The notes: a model not told the origin generated them from the sequence alone. Positions 1 to 9,538 are shown, counted from the stretch's first letter. The stretch: 64,000 nucleotides of DNA from an uncultured Burkholderiales bacterium (GCA_903871545.1 CAIQHG010000023.1:1-64000); one strand, 5' to 3'. Numbers and translations are program-made.

Positions 1-45
1 AGCTGAAGCTATTTCATCTGAGGAAGGAGGGACTTTTTCTGTCAT
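1..45 (-). CDS. era: GTPase Era, N-terminal fragment (cut by window edge)
   Basis: A minus-strand ATG at 45-43 opens a frame that runs uninterrupted to the window edge and gives 15 residues beginning MTEKVPPSSDE. The fragment contains no GTPase motif, so the call rests on position: in beta- and gammaproteobacteria era, encoding the ribosome-associated GTPase for 16S rRNA maturation, directly follows rnc on the same strand. The 79 bp between rnc and this ATG hold no other gene. The start could change once the rest of the gene is seen. Confidence 0.6.
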   Translation of the reverse strand, partial: MTEKVPPSSDEIASA

Positions 46-124
46 TTAATTCAATTTCGTTATTAATTCAAGCTAACTTATATTTGTTAGGGGAAGAAGG
101 CTGCCCATCACTGAGTCTTGTCAA

Positions 125-823
125 TTACTTGGGTTGCTTGTTTAGCCACTCTAGCATCGCCTTAGCCGCAGACTGCTCACCCGATCTCTTTGACTCACCC
201 TCCCCGCGGCGACTAACGTTTAATTCAGCAATCTCGCACTCAACTTCAAAGGTTTGTTGATGAGCCGCACCTTTGGTACTCACCACTCGGTAATTAGGCA
301 ACTTCAGTTTCTTGGCTTGTAACCACTCTTGTAACTCAGTCTTTGGATCCTTGGAGGCTGCGGACATAGTGGGTGTAATATCTACACTCTCAAAGAGTCT
401 GAACACCAACGTCTCAGCAGCAACGTAACCCGCATCCAAGAACACGGCCCCTATGACCGCCTCCAACGCATCAGCCAATATAGAGGGTCGATTTTTACCA
501 CCCGATTTAATCTCACCTTCGCCTAGTTTTATCAACTGTCCTAGCTCTAGGTTTAAAGCCAATTGGTGCAAAGTTTCTTGTTTGACCAAGTTTGCTCGTA
601 CCCGTGACAAATCTCCTTCTGGTAGATTTGCCAGACCTTTGAACAGCATCTTAGATACGGCTAGGTTCAAGACTGAATCGCCTAAAAACTCAAGACGTTC
701 GTTATGATTAGATGCGAAACTACGGTGCGTTAAAGCCTGAACAATCAACTCAGGCTGTGCAAATTTGTGCTCAAGCTGCTGCTCTAGTGCAGCATAAAAA
801 TGCGCCTGAGACTTGACTAGCAT
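125..823 (-). CDS. rnc: Ribonuclease III
   Basis: Double-strand-specific endoribonuclease that processes rRNA precursors and some mRNAs in the cytoplasm. The 232-residue protein has the RNase III signature NERLEFLGDS at about residues 41-50 (acidic residues E42, E45, D49) and the second acidic pair in LADALEAVIG (D118, E121), so the catalytic set is complete. A double-stranded RNA-binding domain follows from about residue 157. Length matches the family. The ATG overlaps the lepB stop codon in a TAATG arrangement, which implies translational coupling, and era follows downstream. Confidence 0.96.
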   Translation of the reverse strand: MLVKSQAHFYAALEQQLEHKFAQPELIVQALTHRSFASNHNERLEFLGDSVLNLAVSKMLFKGLANLPEGDLSRVRANLVKQETLHQLALNLELGQLIKLGEGEIKSGGKNRPSILADALEAVIGAVFLDAGYVAAETLVFRLFESVDITPTMSAASKDPKTELQEWLQAKKLKLPNYRVVSTKGAAHQQTFEVECEIAELNVSRRGEGESKRSGEQSAAKAMLEWLNKQPK

Positions 824-1830
824 TAATTGATACTACCAATTCGCTTTAAACTACCAAAGTTCATCCAAACAAAAATAGCTTTACCAACTATATTTTCATC
901 TGGAACGAAACCCCAGTACCTTGAATCCAGAGAATTATCTCGGTTATCACCCATCATGAAGTAATGCCCTTGCGGCACCTTGCACACAAAGCCTTCTACA
1001 CTGTAAGTGCATTGATCCTTGAATTTGAAATTATCAGCTCCAGCTACAAAGGCAGGACGCTCGTCTTCATTCAAAAGTGGGTGTGTTTTATGAGGCGCGG
1101 TTGCATTATTTTGTTGATCGTGGCCAAGCGGTAGATCCTCTTCAAATTGTTTGATATAGCGAAGACTCTCTTCTTCAAAAAACTCGGGCAATGCTTTTTT
1201 CTCAACAGGCACCCCGTTGATCGTTAACTGCTTGTTTAGATATGCGACCTCATCCCCTGGCACACCGATCACGCGCTTGATGTAATCTAGACTAGGCTTG
1301 GGTGGAAATCTAAATACCATCACATCACCTCGTTCGACTGGGGTACCGTCTGTGATTTTGACGTTTATGACGGGCAGTCTAACCCCGTAATGAAATTTAT
1401 TAACTAAGATTAAATCTCCAACCAATAAAGTTGGAATCATGGAGCCGGACGGTATCTTAAATGGTTCAAATAAAAACGATCTCAGTAAAAAAACAACCAC
1501 AATCACTGGAAATAAACCAGCTGTCCAATCCAGCCACCATGGCTGTCGGGCGACTTCTAGCATCTGGTGACTCAGATCTACTTCCTGGGGCGTGATGCCC
1601 AGGGCCTTGAGTTGAGTTTCTCTGGCTTGGGTTTGATCTTGAATCGATTGAACGCTCAACATTCTTTGCGGTAAAAAATAATACTTCTCGGCAAGCCAAT
1701 AAATCCCAGTCACCACACTAGCAACAAATAATAAGAGAGCAAAATTGCCTTCAATATACCCAACATACCAACAGCCAATGTAGCTGGCAAATGCACCCAA
1801 AACAATCGCAGTAATAACTTGCATGCTCAA
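823..1830 (-). CDS. lepB: Signal peptidase I
   Basis: Inner-membrane serine/lysine protease that removes signal peptides from exported proteins. The 335-residue form has N-terminal membrane segments (about residues 5-45), a third hydrophobic segment at about 105-122, then the catalytic box IPSGSMIPTLL with Ser130 and the general-base lysine in DYIKRVIGVPGD (Lys185). The C-terminal box GDNRDNSLDSRYWG is also present. The longest frame starts at TTG 1830, immediately after the lepA stop codon. An ATG two codons later (1824) is an equally good start. It lies between lepA and rnc in one transcription unit, with the rnc start overlapping its stop. Confidence 0.95.
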   Translation of the reverse strand: MSMQVITAIVLGAFASYIGCWYVGYIEGNFALLLFVASVVTGIYWLAEKYYFLPQRMLSVQSIQDQTQARETQLKALGITPQEVDLSHQMLEVARQPWWLDWTAGLFPVIVVVFLLRSFLFEPFKIPSGSMIPTLLVGDLILVNKFHYGVRLPVINVKITDGTPVERGDVMVFRFPPKPSLDYIKRVIGVPGDEVAYLNKQLTINGVPVEKKALPEFFEEESLRYIKQFEEDLPLGHDQQNNATAPHKTHPLLNEDERPAFVAGADNFKFKDQCTYSVEGFVCKVPQGHYFMMGDNRDNSLDSRYWGFVPDENIVGKAIFVWMNFGSLKRIGSIN

Positions 1831-3642
1831 TCAATCCTCAACTTGCAAAATAGCCAAGAATGCCTCTTGGGGGACTTCAACAGATCCGATTTGCTTCATG
1901 CGCTTCTTACCTGCTTTTTGTTTTTCCAACAATTTTCTCTTCCGGCTGATGTCGCCACCGTAACATTTTGCCAGCACATTTTTACGCAACGCTTTAATCG
2001 TTTCTCTTGCAATTATGTTGGCACCAATAGCGGCTTGGATAGCCACATCAAACATTTGTCGACTTATGATCTCTCTCATTTTCGCCACAACAGCTCGACC
2101 CCTGTACTGAGATTGAGAGCGATGCACGATGATAGATAGAGCATCTACGCGTTCGCCGTTTAATAAGATATCGACTTTCACCACATCCGAGGCTCGGTAC
2201 TCTTTAAACTCGTAATCCATGGAAGCGTAGCCCCTGCTGACCGATTTTAATTTGTCAAAAAAATCTAAAACAATTTCACCCAAAGGCATCTCGTAGGTGA
2301 GCATCACTTGTCTCCCGTGGTATGCCATATTCATCTGCACGCCGCGTTTTTGGTTCGCCAGCGTCATGACAGCGCCCACATAGTCTTGGGGCATGTACAG
2401 ATGAACAGTCACTATAGGTTCTCTGATTTCTTGTAACTTTCCTTGGTCTGGCATCTTTGAGGGGTTCTCAACCATTACCACTTCGCCGTCCCCAGTCACC
2501 ACTTGATACACAACGCTTGGTGCTGTTGTGATTAAATCTTGATCAAACTCACGCTCTAACCTTTCTTGCACAATTTCCATATGCAAAAGACCAAGGAAAC
2601 CGCATCTAAACCCAAAACCTAGGGCTTGGGAGACCTCTGGTTCGTAGCGCAGTGAGGAGTCGTTAAGCTCTAACTTCTCGAGCGCATCCCTTAAAGAATC
2701 ATACTGATTCGCCTCTGTTGGATAAAGCCCAGCAAACACTTGAGGCTGTATTTCTTTAAATCCTGGCAATGCTTGTGATGCAGTGGCGCTTGCACCTCCT
2801 GTAACAGCCTTAATTAAAGTGACCGTATCTCCTACCTTGGCCGCCTGAAGCTCTTTTATTCCAGCAATGATGTACCCTACATCCCCCGCCTCTAAAGCTT
2901 CGCGGGGCTGGTTGGCAGGTGTAAACACCCCTAGACTATCGGCGTTATAAGTGGCCCCAGTTGCCATGAGTTTAATTCGCTCGCCCTTTGCAAGTCGCCC
3001 GTCCACGACCCTCACCAACATGACTACGCCTACGTAAGTATCAAACCAGCTGTCAATTATCATCGCCCTTAAGGGCCCAGCAGGGTTCCCCCTAGGCGCT
3101 GGAATTCGGTGAACGATTGCCTCTAGTATTTCATCTATCCCCATTCCAGTTTTGGCTGAACAAGGGATGGCCTGCGTGGCATCGATTCCTATTACGTCTT
3201 CAATTTCTGACTTTGCGTTCTCGGGATCTGCCTGGGGTAAATCCATCTTATTGAGGACTGGGACTACTTCAACGCCCAAGTCGAGAGCCGTATAACAATT
3301 GGCCACCGTTTGCGCTTCTACGCCTTGGCTTGCATCCACCACCAAGAGCGCACCCTCACAGGCGCTTAGAGATCTTGACACCTCATACGAGAAGTCCACA
3401 TGTCCCGGAGTATCTATCAAATTAAAAGAATAAATTTGACCATCTAATGCTTTGTATCTGAGTGAAGCAGTCTGCGCTTTGATAGTTATCCCACGCTCTT
3501 TCTCAATATCCATTGAGTCTAAAACTTGCTGCCCCATCTCACGCTCACTCAATCCCCCACAACGTTGGATCAGACGATCCGCGAGGGTTGATTTACCGTG
3601 ATCTATATGAGCAATTATCGAAAAGTTTCTGATGTGGTTCAT
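1831..3642 (-). CDS. lepA: Elongation factor 4 (LepA), ribosome back-translocating GTPase
   Basis: Translational GTPase that binds the ribosome and acts on stalled or mis-translocated complexes. The protein of about 603 residues starts [18 protein letters not shown] (G1 loop), has [12 protein letters not shown] (G3) and NKMDLPQAD (G4), followed by the EF-G-like domains and the LepA-specific C-terminus with [15 protein letters not shown]. Length is normal. The open frame extends one codon upstream to a TTG, but ATG at 3642 matches family starts. No clear Shine-Dalgarno sequence precedes it. lepB follows without a gap. An intrinsic-terminator-like hairpin lies about 45 bp upstream of the start. 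Confidence 0.97.
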   Translation of the reverse strand: MNHIRNFSIIAHIDHGKSTLADRLIQRCGGLSEREMGQQVLDSMDIEKERGITIKAQTASLRYKALDGQIYSFNLIDTPGHVDFSYEVSRSLSACEGALLVVDASQGVEAQTVANCYTALDLGVEVVPVLNKMDLPQADPENAKSEIEDVIGIDATQAIPCSAKTGMGIDEILEAIVHRIPAPRGNPAGPLRAMIIDSWFDTYVGVVMLVRVVDGRLAKGERIKLMATGATYNADSLGVFTPANQPREALEAGDVGYIIAGIKELQAAKVGDTVTLIKAVTGGASATASQALPGFKEIQPQVFAGLYPTEANQYDSLRDALEKLELNDSSLRYEPEVSQALGFGFRCGFLGLLHMEIVQERLEREFDQDLITTAPSVVYQVVTGDGEVVMVENPSKMPDQGKLQEIREPIVTVHLYMPQDYVGAVMTLANQKRGVQMNMAYHGRQVMLTYEMPLGEIVLDFFDKLKSVSRGYASMDYEFKEYRASDVVKVDILLNGERVDALSIIVHRSQSQYRGRAVVAKMREIISRQMFDVAIQAAIGANIIARETIKALRKNVLAKCYGGDISRKRKLLEKQKAGKKRMKQIGSVEVPQEAFLAILQVED

Positions 3643-3685
3643 CAAAGAATTGATTTAAGTATTTGATTTAAAAAGAGAGAGGCAT

Positions 3686-3716
3686 AAAAAAGGGCGCGTC
3701 AGATCTTGACGCGCCC
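3686..3716 (-). terminator. Intrinsic terminator (minus strand) between degP and lepA
   Basis: A perfect 10-bp GC-rich stem (arms 3692-3701 and 3707-3716, 5-nt loop) is followed on the minus strand by a run of U from 3691 to 3686. This is a textbook Rho-independent terminator. It sits about 450 bp beyond the degP stop codon but only about 45 bp before the lepA ATG. It could end the degP transcript, end a small RNA from this intergenic region, or attenuate lepA. Confidence 0.85.
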
Positions 3717-4168
3717 GGAACCAACAATCTATGGCAACTGCGATAGCTGGAAGCTTTATTGTAAGCAAATTCGGCCCCATGTATACCCCCAACACCAGTC
3801 ACTAACGCTCGTTGTCGCCCCGCAACACGTATTTTATTAACAGCTTATTCACATTCTAATGAAATCCTCTTTGGACAAGATGTGGGCACAATGTGGAGCG
3901 TTTACAAATAAGTAACTTATGGATTCTTTTTAATTCAAATTGTGATTTTGTGGCACACAACTAATATCAAAATCCACATAAGAACTTTATTTTACGCGTT
4001 TAATTATAGTTTAGAAACTCTTCTGTGAGTTAGCGATTACTTTCAAATTATTTTAAATCTTTTTTATTTTTTTGAGAAAGCCCATAAAAGCTGAAGGGTG
4101 AATATGGCCGAATTACACACTAAATATAACTCGACCACTCTCCCAGTTCCACGCGTTATCTGTTCAAC
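3717..4168. other. Long intergenic region, AT-rich, no gene recognised
   Basis: About 450 bp separate the degP stop from the terminator upstream of lepA. I see no credible open reading frame on either strand. The half nearer degP is strongly AT-rich with T-runs around 4060-4075. On the minus strand a -10-like TACAAT lies at 3763-3758, and a start just after it would give a roughly 70-nt RNA ending at the terminator. No good -35 hexamer is visible. One DnaA-box-like 9-mer occurs at 3845-3853. Confidence 0.5.
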
Positions 4169-5707
4169 TTACTTGAGACTGGGCCTAATAAGTGTGTACT
4201 GTGCCCAAGCGCCACGCCTTATCAACACACTCACAGGCTTTGATTTATCAATTTGTTTGGCTACAACTTCAAAAGACTTCAAATTATTTATCTCTACATT
4301 AGCAAACGCAGTGATGATATCTCCCTCGCGAATACCGCCTTGGGCTGCAACATCACTAGCGCTCTCCACTCTGACGCCTCCCTTAACTTTAGCCTCTTTC
4401 TTTTGTGCCTCGGTAAGATCAGTCAACGTCAAGCCAAACGCGGGGAAAGACGAAGCGACACCGGGCTTCTCATTTGCCTCTTCCTTCTCCTCGGCCACCT
4501 CTTTCTCAAACTCTCCAACGACCACGGTTAGCTCTTTGCTGGCTCCCCTTCTAAACACGTTTAAAACGCTCTTAGTGCCAGGCTTGGTATTGCCGACAAT
4601 GCGGGGTAAGTCTGAAAATTTATCGATACTCTTACCGTCAAAACGGGTAATGATGTCGCCTGCCTCAACGCCTGCTTTCTCTGCAGGTGAGCCAGCCTCA
4701 ACCCCCCTGACCAAGGCGCCTTGAGACTTACCTAGGCCTAGATTTTCCGCAACCTCTTTGCTAACTTGGTCAATTTGTACGCCCAAACGACCACGCTGAA
4801 CCCGTCCGCTCAAACGAAGTTGATCACTGACTCGGATCGCCTCATCAATTGGGATTGAGAAGGAAATTCCCATATACCCTCCCGATCTAGAGTAGATCTG
4901 GCTATTAATGCCAACGACCTCACCTTTCATATTAATCAATGGCCCACCAGAATTACCAGGGTTAATGGCCACATCTGTCTGAATAAAAGGCAAATACTCA
5001 CCCGTGTCGCGTTGCTTAGCGCTCACAATTCCAGCAGTTACACTGTTATCCAGACCAAACGGAGACCCAATCGCCATTACCCATTCTCCGACCCGCAGCT
5101 TGGAGACATCCCCGATTTTGACAGCCGGTAAATTAGAAGCTTCAATCTTCACAACAGCTACATCAGTTCGCTTGTCTACACCGATTATTTTTGCTTTAAA
5201 TTCCCTTTTATCTGGCATGGTCACAATCACCTTAGTGGCGTCCTCAACCACGTGTGCATTTGTCATAATGTAACCATCATTGCTCAAGATAAATCCTGAT
5301 CCCACCCCCTTGGGCTGATCTTCCTCTGGGTTGGGTGCTGGCTTCGATTTAGGCCCTCGGGGAGCCCCAGGATTAGGCGTGCCTTGGTTTGGAGGCATAT
5401 TGGGAATGGGCATTCCAAAAAATCTTCTAAAGAGTTCCTGCATTTGCTCATCAGGATCGCCGCCGCCCATGACAGGCTTTTGGACTTTCTCTAAGGTTCG
5501 AATATTAACAACAGAGGGGCCCACTTGATCCACCAGATCGGTAAAGTCTGGCAAAGACCTAACGACTGGAGAATCCTTTTGCGCGGACTGAGCTTGTGCA
5601 TGCAGCCCAAAGGAGCCCCATGGTTGAGCGCTTACCATGCAAAATACAGCTAAAGCTGCACCCATAAACAACCAAATAGCTGGACGAGATTTTGTAAAAC
5701 TTTTCAT
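4169..5707 (-). CDS. degP: DegP/MucD-type periplasmic serine endoprotease
   Basis: Envelope quality-control protease and chaperone of the HtrA family. The 512-residue protein has an N-terminal signal sequence (hydrophobic core about residues 11-27, cleavage likely near HAQA, 36-39). Its trypsin-like domain carries His152 (TNAHVV), Asp182 (RTDVAVVK) and Ser253 (GNSGGPL). Two PDZ domains follow at about 295-390 and 420-510. A Pro/Gly/Asn-rich insert at about 100-132 replaces the usual LA loop. The ATG at 5707 has a GGAG ribosome-binding site 8 nt upstream. It precedes lepA as in other betaproteobacteria, but the usual rpoE-rseA-rseB genes do not lie upstream here. Confidence 0.94.
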   Translation of the reverse strand: MKSFTKSRPAIWLFMGAALAVFCMVSAQPWGSFGLHAQAQSAQKDSPVVRSLPDFTDLVDQVGPSVVNIRTLEKVQKPVMGGGDPDEQMQELFRRFFGMPIPNMPPNQGTPNPGAPRGPKSKPAPNPEEDQPKGVGSGFILSNDGYIMTNAHVVEDATKVIVTMPDKREFKAKIIGVDKRTDVAVVKIEASNLPAVKIGDVSKLRVGEWVMAIGSPFGLDNSVTAGIVSAKQRDTGEYLPFIQTDVAINPGNSGGPLINMKGEVVGINSQIYSRSGGYMGISFSIPIDEAIRVSDQLRLSGRVQRGRLGVQIDQVSKEVAENLGLGKSQGALVRGVEAGSPAEKAGVEAGDIITRFDGKSIDKFSDLPRIVGNTKPGTKSVLNVFRRGASKELTVVVGEFEKEVAEEKEEANEKPGVASSFPAFGLTLTDLTEAQKKEAKVKGGVRVESASDVAAQGGIREGDIITAFANVEINNLKSFEVVAKQIDKSKPVSVLIRRGAWAQYTLIRPSLK

Positions 5708-6047
5708 TTAAACAACTCCGATTAAAACAGCGCTTCGCATGTAGATACAAATTAGTGGACTATAAATGGGGCGTAAATATCAAAAAGCAAGCCTCTCAAA
5801 GAAATCTTCTCAAAGCGGTGTCTCACTTAGCCTAAATTGACTGAGTGCCGATTATGGCTTTTAAATTTTGATTCTATATACGGAAACCCTCAGGCAAATG
5901 CTACTCACAATTTATTAACATTGTTTATCCGGCGTTAAAATTCTATGCTTAAAGGTTCTAAAGTGAATGCTATTTAAACTTTGGTTCCAATTATTATTAC
6001 TATCAAAACCTGTGCATTAAAATCGAACACCAGCGCCCTATTGCAGC
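5708..6047. other. Intergenic region upstream of degP
   Basis: About 340 AT-rich bases between the degP start and the end of the SDR gene. It must contain the degP promoter reading leftwards. I looked for a sigma-E-type promoter, expected for degP homologues, and saw no convincing match on the minus strand. No gene, repeat or clear terminator is visible. Confidence 0.4.
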
Positions 6048-6845
6048 TTAATAAGTACCCGGATAAGCGCCGCCATCTGTCAGTATGTTTTGTCCCGTCA
6101 AATATCCTGCCTGCTCACTGCACAAAAAGGCGCATGTATCGCCAAATTCATCGGGGTGACCAAATCTTTGTGCTGGAATTGTTTTCTTCCTTGATTGCGC
6201 AACCGCTTCCACCGTTTGTCCAGTTTTTTGAGCCGCACCACTCATGGTCGTTTTCAAACGGTCCGTGTCATAAGCGCCGGGCAATAAATTATTGATCGTG
6301 ACATTGTTTGACACATACTTTGAGGCCCTGGCAACGCCAGCCACAAAACCAGTCAAACCACTGCGTGCACCATTAGACAGGCCTAGTATGTCTATGGGCG
6401 CTTTTACGGCGCCAGAGGTGATATTGATAATACGTCCAAACTTGCGCTCGGCCATGCCCTCAATTGTCTCTTTGATCAACTCAATGGGGGTCAGCATGTT
6501 TGCGTCCAGCGCTTTTATCCAAATGTCTCTGTTCCACTCTTTAAAGTCTCCCGGTGGGGGCCCCCCCGCGTTGGTAATGACGATATCGTAGTTTTTCCCA
6601 GGCGCGCCAGTTGTCCCCCATACCGCTTCGCGACCCGCTACTGTTGTGATGTCTGCCGCTACGGCAATGACTTTGGCCCCGCCTATTTTCTCCATTGACT
6701 CTCGGGCCTGATCTAAAGCCTCCTGTCCTCTGGCAACGATCACTACATTAACACCCTCTTTATAAAGTGAAACAGCGCACCCTAACCCCAGCCCTTTACT
6801 AGCGCCGCACACCAAAGCCCATCTACCTTTAATTTTTAAGTCCAT
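6048..6845 (-). CDS. SDR-family oxidoreductase, atypical catalytic motif
   Basis: Short-chain dehydrogenase/reductase fold of about 266 residues. It has a dinucleotide-binding motif (CGASKGLGLG), the NAG motif (ITNAGGPPPGD) and a C-terminal GQNILTDGG. The canonical YxxxK pair is absent: where it is expected, after the ITSGAVKAP strand, the sequence reads LGLSNGARSGL. It therefore resembles the ketoacyl-reductase-like SDR subgroup without a full catalytic tetrad, and the substrate is unknown. I placed the start at ATG 6845, preceded by AGAGGGAAA; the open frame extends 17 codons further without a better site. It overlaps the upstream permease gene by 17 bp. Confidence 0.8.
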   Translation of the reverse strand: MDLKIKGRWALVCGASKGLGLGCAVSLYKEGVNVVIVARGQEALDQARESMEKIGGAKVIAVAADITTVAGREAVWGTTGAPGKNYDIVITNAGGPPPGDFKEWNRDIWIKALDANMLTPIELIKETIEGMAERKFGRIINITSGAVKAPIDILGLSNGARSGLTGFVAGVARASKYVSNNVTINNLLPGAYDTDRLKTTMSGAAQKTGQTVEAVAQSRKKTIPAQRFGHPDEFGDTCAFLCSEQAGYLTGQNILTDGGAYPGTY

Positions 6846-7770
6846 TTTTATTTCCCTCTTTGCTTCCAAATTTAGTAGCCAAAAATACACCGCCAATCAC
6901 CAAAGATGTCCCCAAGCACAATATCAAAGTGATGGATTCATCTAAAAATAAAACACTCAAAAATATAGTCGCGAGTGGACCAATCATTCCCACTTGAGAG
7001 GCCAATGAGGCACCTATTATCTCAACCGCCATCATCACCATTAAAACCGGAGCAGCCGTGCAAATGACCGCATTAACCACGGCCAATTCTATGACCTCAA
7101 TGGGCACATCAGCAGCACTCAACGGGCGGACAGCCAAGAACTGCAAAATGCAACAGATACTTGCCACACTTGAAGCCCAACCCACCAAGCGCAAGGAGCC
7201 GACTTTATGAACCAATTGCCCACTAAATATTAGATACAAAGAGTAAGTAAAGGCGCTAGTGAGAACCCAAAAAGATCCCAAAACAACAGATGATCCTGAC
7301 AGACTGACCTCACTCCAAAATACCAAACAAATTCCTGCGTAACTCACGCACATGGCAACGATACGAATAGGCTCAACTTTTTTCTTATAAAGAATTCGAC
7401 CAATGATCATGACAAAAGTTGGACTAAGATACAACATAAGTCTCTCCAGTCCAGCAGAAATATACTGTAAGCCAAGGAAGTCCAGATAACTCGATAAGTA
7501 GTACCCAATAAACCCAAGGGCCGCAATGGACACCCCATCTTTCAGGGTGAGGAGATTTTTTTTGGCGTGATCGGACCTTGAGGCCCAGGCCACCATAATC
7601 ATGAATAAAGGAAGCGCAAAAAGCATGCGGTACATAATCAGCGTCACCGCATCGACATGGTATCTGTATGACAATTTAACGATGATGGCTTTACCGCTAA
7701 AAGCGATGGCGCCTGCGCCGGCCAAAACCAAACCGGCGCCAAAGCTCTTTGAGTTTTTAACTTGCCCCAT
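6829..7770 (-). CDS. EamA/DMT-family permease
   Basis: Inner-membrane transporter of the drug/metabolite superfamily, 313 residues, with about ten hydrophobic segments arranged as two EamA repeats (about 12-150 and 165-300). Members export amino acids, metabolites or drugs; nothing here fixes the substrate. ATG at 7770 is the start, with a weak ribosome-binding site. The stop overlaps the SDR start, and the gamma-glutamyltransferase-like gene ends 13 bp upstream, so the three genes look co-transcribed and possibly handle one compound (inference). Confidence 0.85.
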   Translation of the reverse strand: MGQVKNSKSFGAGLVLAGAGAIAFSGKAIIVKLSYRYHVDAVTLIMYRMLFALPLFMIMVAWASRSDHAKKNLLTLKDGVSIAALGFIGYYLSSYLDFLGLQYISAGLERLMLYLSPTFVMIIGRILYKKKVEPIRIVAMCVSYAGICLVFWSEVSLSGSSVVLGSFWVLTSAFTYSLYLIFSGQLVHKVGSLRLVGWASSVASICCILQFLAVRPLSAADVPIEVIELAVVNAVICTAAPVLMVMMAVEIIGASLASQVGMIGPLATIFLSVLFLDESITLILCLGTSLVIGGVFLATKFGSKEGNKNGLKN

Positions 7771-7783
7771 TATTTAGAGCGCA

Positions 7784-9406
7784 TTAGTACCCTGCGGCCA
7801 AGCCGTCTCGTCTTGAATCACTCGCAATGATGTAGCCCTCGACTTTAGGTTCTCCTGCAAGCCAAATGAACTGTCCCGATCCAAAGTCTTGATAACTGTC
7901 GTTTATCACCTCAACCACGTGACCCAAGTCTTTTAGTCCTTGCACTGTTTTAGGATCCATGGCCGACTCTACGTTGATCTCTTTACCTTGGTTGAACCTC
8001 CAACGCGGCGCATCACACGCGGCCTGAGGATTTTGTTGATAATCCAACATCCGAATCAGTGTTTGCATATGACCTTGGGGTTGCATGTTCCCGCCCATTA
8101 CACCAAAGCTCATAATTGGCTGTCCCTGCTTGGTTAAGAAAGCTGGAATGATGGTATGAAAGGGCCTTTTGCCAGGTGCGACCAAGTTGGCCGGGTTGAA
8201 ACCTTTGGACTCTGTGCTAAATCCATGCCCCCTGTTTTGCAAACTCACACCGTAATCGGGCTCAACGCAACCAGAGCCAAAGCCCATATAGTTACTTTGA
8301 ATAAAACTAACCATCATGCCATTTTCATCAGCAGCACTCAGGTAAATGGTGCCACCCTTAACTGGATTGCCGGCGCCAAAGGCCTGCGCTTTTTTCATAT
8401 CAATTAGTTTTGATCGGTTTAGAAGGTAATTTGAGTCCAGCATTTGCTCAACGCTTACCTCCATGCTTGAGCGCTCAGCAACGAATCTGTACACGTCGGC
8501 AAATGCCAGTTTCATGGCTTCGATTTGTAAGTGCTGTGACTCTACGCTATCAACTGAGAGACTGGCTAGATCAAAGTTTTCTAAGATTCCAAGAGCAATC
8601 AACGCCGCGATACCTTGTCCATTCGGCGGAATCTCATGAACCGTATAGTCTCTATAGTTCTTTTGAATAGGGGTGACCCACTCTGGCTTGAAATCTCTAA
8701 AGTCACTGGCTTTTAAACAACCCCCGTTGGCGTTTGAAAACCTCTCTATAGCCTGAGCAATCTCTCCACCGTAAAATGCCTCACCTTTGGTTTTGGCGAT
8801 GGCACGCAAACCTCTGGCAGCCGCCTTGAACTGAAAAAGTTCACCCACATTTGGTGCTCGCCCTTTGGGCATAAAAGCCTGGGCAAAGCCAGGCAATGAA
8901 CCCAGCTCGGCAGCACCGGCGGCCCACTTTTGTTGAACAACCACGGGCAAAAGGTACCCCCTTTCTGCAGTCTCAATTGCAGGGGCCAATAAGTCTTCAA
9001 AAGATAACTTGCCAAATCTTTCTGACAAAGCCATCCAACTAGACACCGCACCAGGAACAGTGACCGAGTCCATGCCGCGCTTTGGCGGGGTTTTCTCAGA
9101 AGCTCCATATTTTTTATGGAAATACTCAGGCGTCCACCCCTTTGGGGCACAACCAGAAGCATTAAGTCCGTGCATGCTTTTGCCATCCCACAATATACAA
9201 AACGCATCTGAGCCTAATCCATTGCTCACGGGCTCAGTGATGGTGATGACTGCAGCCGCTGCAATGGCTGCATCCACAGCGTTTCCTCCTGCTTGCAGGA
9301 TTTTTAGACCTGCCTGAGCGGCAAGTGGATGGGACGTAGAAACAACATTACGCGCAAAAACGGGCAAACGAGTTGAGGGGTAAGGATTGTTAAAGTTAAA
9401 GTTCAC
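7784..9406 (-). CDS. Gamma-glutamyltransferase-family hydrolase (YwrD/HpxW-like)
   Basis: Ntn-hydrolase of 540 residues that normally self-cleaves into large and small subunits. The expected nucleophile is Thr353 in VKGGTIYLSAADENG. Other family marks are the N-terminal GGNAVDAAIAAAAVI, PPNGQG (about 261-266) and the glycine-rich MSFGVMGGNMQPQGH. There is no signal peptide, so it is probably cytoplasmic, like YwrD and the oxamate amidohydrolase HpxW and unlike periplasmic Ggt. The start is GTG at 9406. It leads the row containing the permease and SDR genes, so it may hydrolyse an imported amide or gamma-glutamyl compound. Substrate unknown. Confidence 0.85.
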   Translation of the reverse strand: MNFNFNNPYPSTRLPVFARNVVSTSHPLAAQAGLKILQAGGNAVDAAIAAAAVITITEPVSNGLGSDAFCILWDGKSMHGLNASGCAPKGWTPEYFHKKYGASEKTPPKRGMDSVTVPGAVSSWMALSERFGKLSFEDLLAPAIETAERGYLLPVVVQQKWAAGAAELGSLPGFAQAFMPKGRAPNVGELFQFKAAARGLRAIAKTKGEAFYGGEIAQAIERFSNANGGCLKASDFRDFKPEWVTPIQKNYRDYTVHEIPPNGQGIAALIALGILENFDLASLSVDSVESQHLQIEAMKLAFADVYRFVAERSSMEVSVEQMLDSNYLLNRSKLIDMKKAQAFGAGNPVKGGTIYLSAADENGMMVSFIQSNYMGFGSGCVEPDYGVSLQNRGHGFSTESKGFNPANLVAPGKRPFHTIIPAFLTKQGQPIMSFGVMGGNMQPQGHMQTLIRMLDYQQNPQAACDAPRWRFNQGKEINVESAMDPKTVQGLKDLGHVVEVINDSYQDFGSGQFIWLAGEPKVEGYIIASDSRRDGLAAGY

Positions 9407-9513
9407 GGCCGAATTCCGAAAGGTAAGTTAGTGCATTTTTTAGATGCCGTTAAATGTTGATAGAGCTAGACTCTAACACGCGTTTAAAGTAAATGCAGAG
9501 AGCGCTCAATGTG

Positions 9514-9538
9514 CAATGGCACCATAAAGGTGCCATTG
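9514..9538. terminator. Perfect hairpin downstream of tctA
   Basis: Two 10-base arms (9514-9523, CAATGGCACC, and 9529-9538) flank a 5-base loop, 40 bp past the tctA stop. The T-rich tail lies on the plus-strand side, while on the minus strand the hairpin is followed by a sequence without a U-run. It is not a canonical terminator for tctA but could stabilise the 3' end or act with Rho. Confidence 0.5.

Noticed and set aside
3717-3840. Resemblance of the minus strand to the start of a tmRNA or 6S RNA
   Set aside because: No T-loop, CCA end, tag reading frame or 6S-type closing stem was found. The likeness is limited to a G-rich stretch.
3845-3980. DnaA-box-like 9-mers (TTATTCACA at 3845 and AAATCCACA at 3970) in AT-rich DNA upstream of lepA, suggesting an origin
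   Set aside because: Only one good match; no dnaA, dnaN or parAB nearby, and gene directions do not diverge here. Such matches are expected in AT-rich DNA.
4098-4724. Plus-strand open frame of 208 codons opposite degP
   Set aside because: It mirrors the complement of a well-conserved protease gene, has no family resemblance and lacks a ribosome-binding site.
8746-9207. Minus-strand open frame of 153 codons inside the GGT-like gene, in another frame
   Set aside because: Overlaps a clear enzyme over its whole length and has no recognisable motif.
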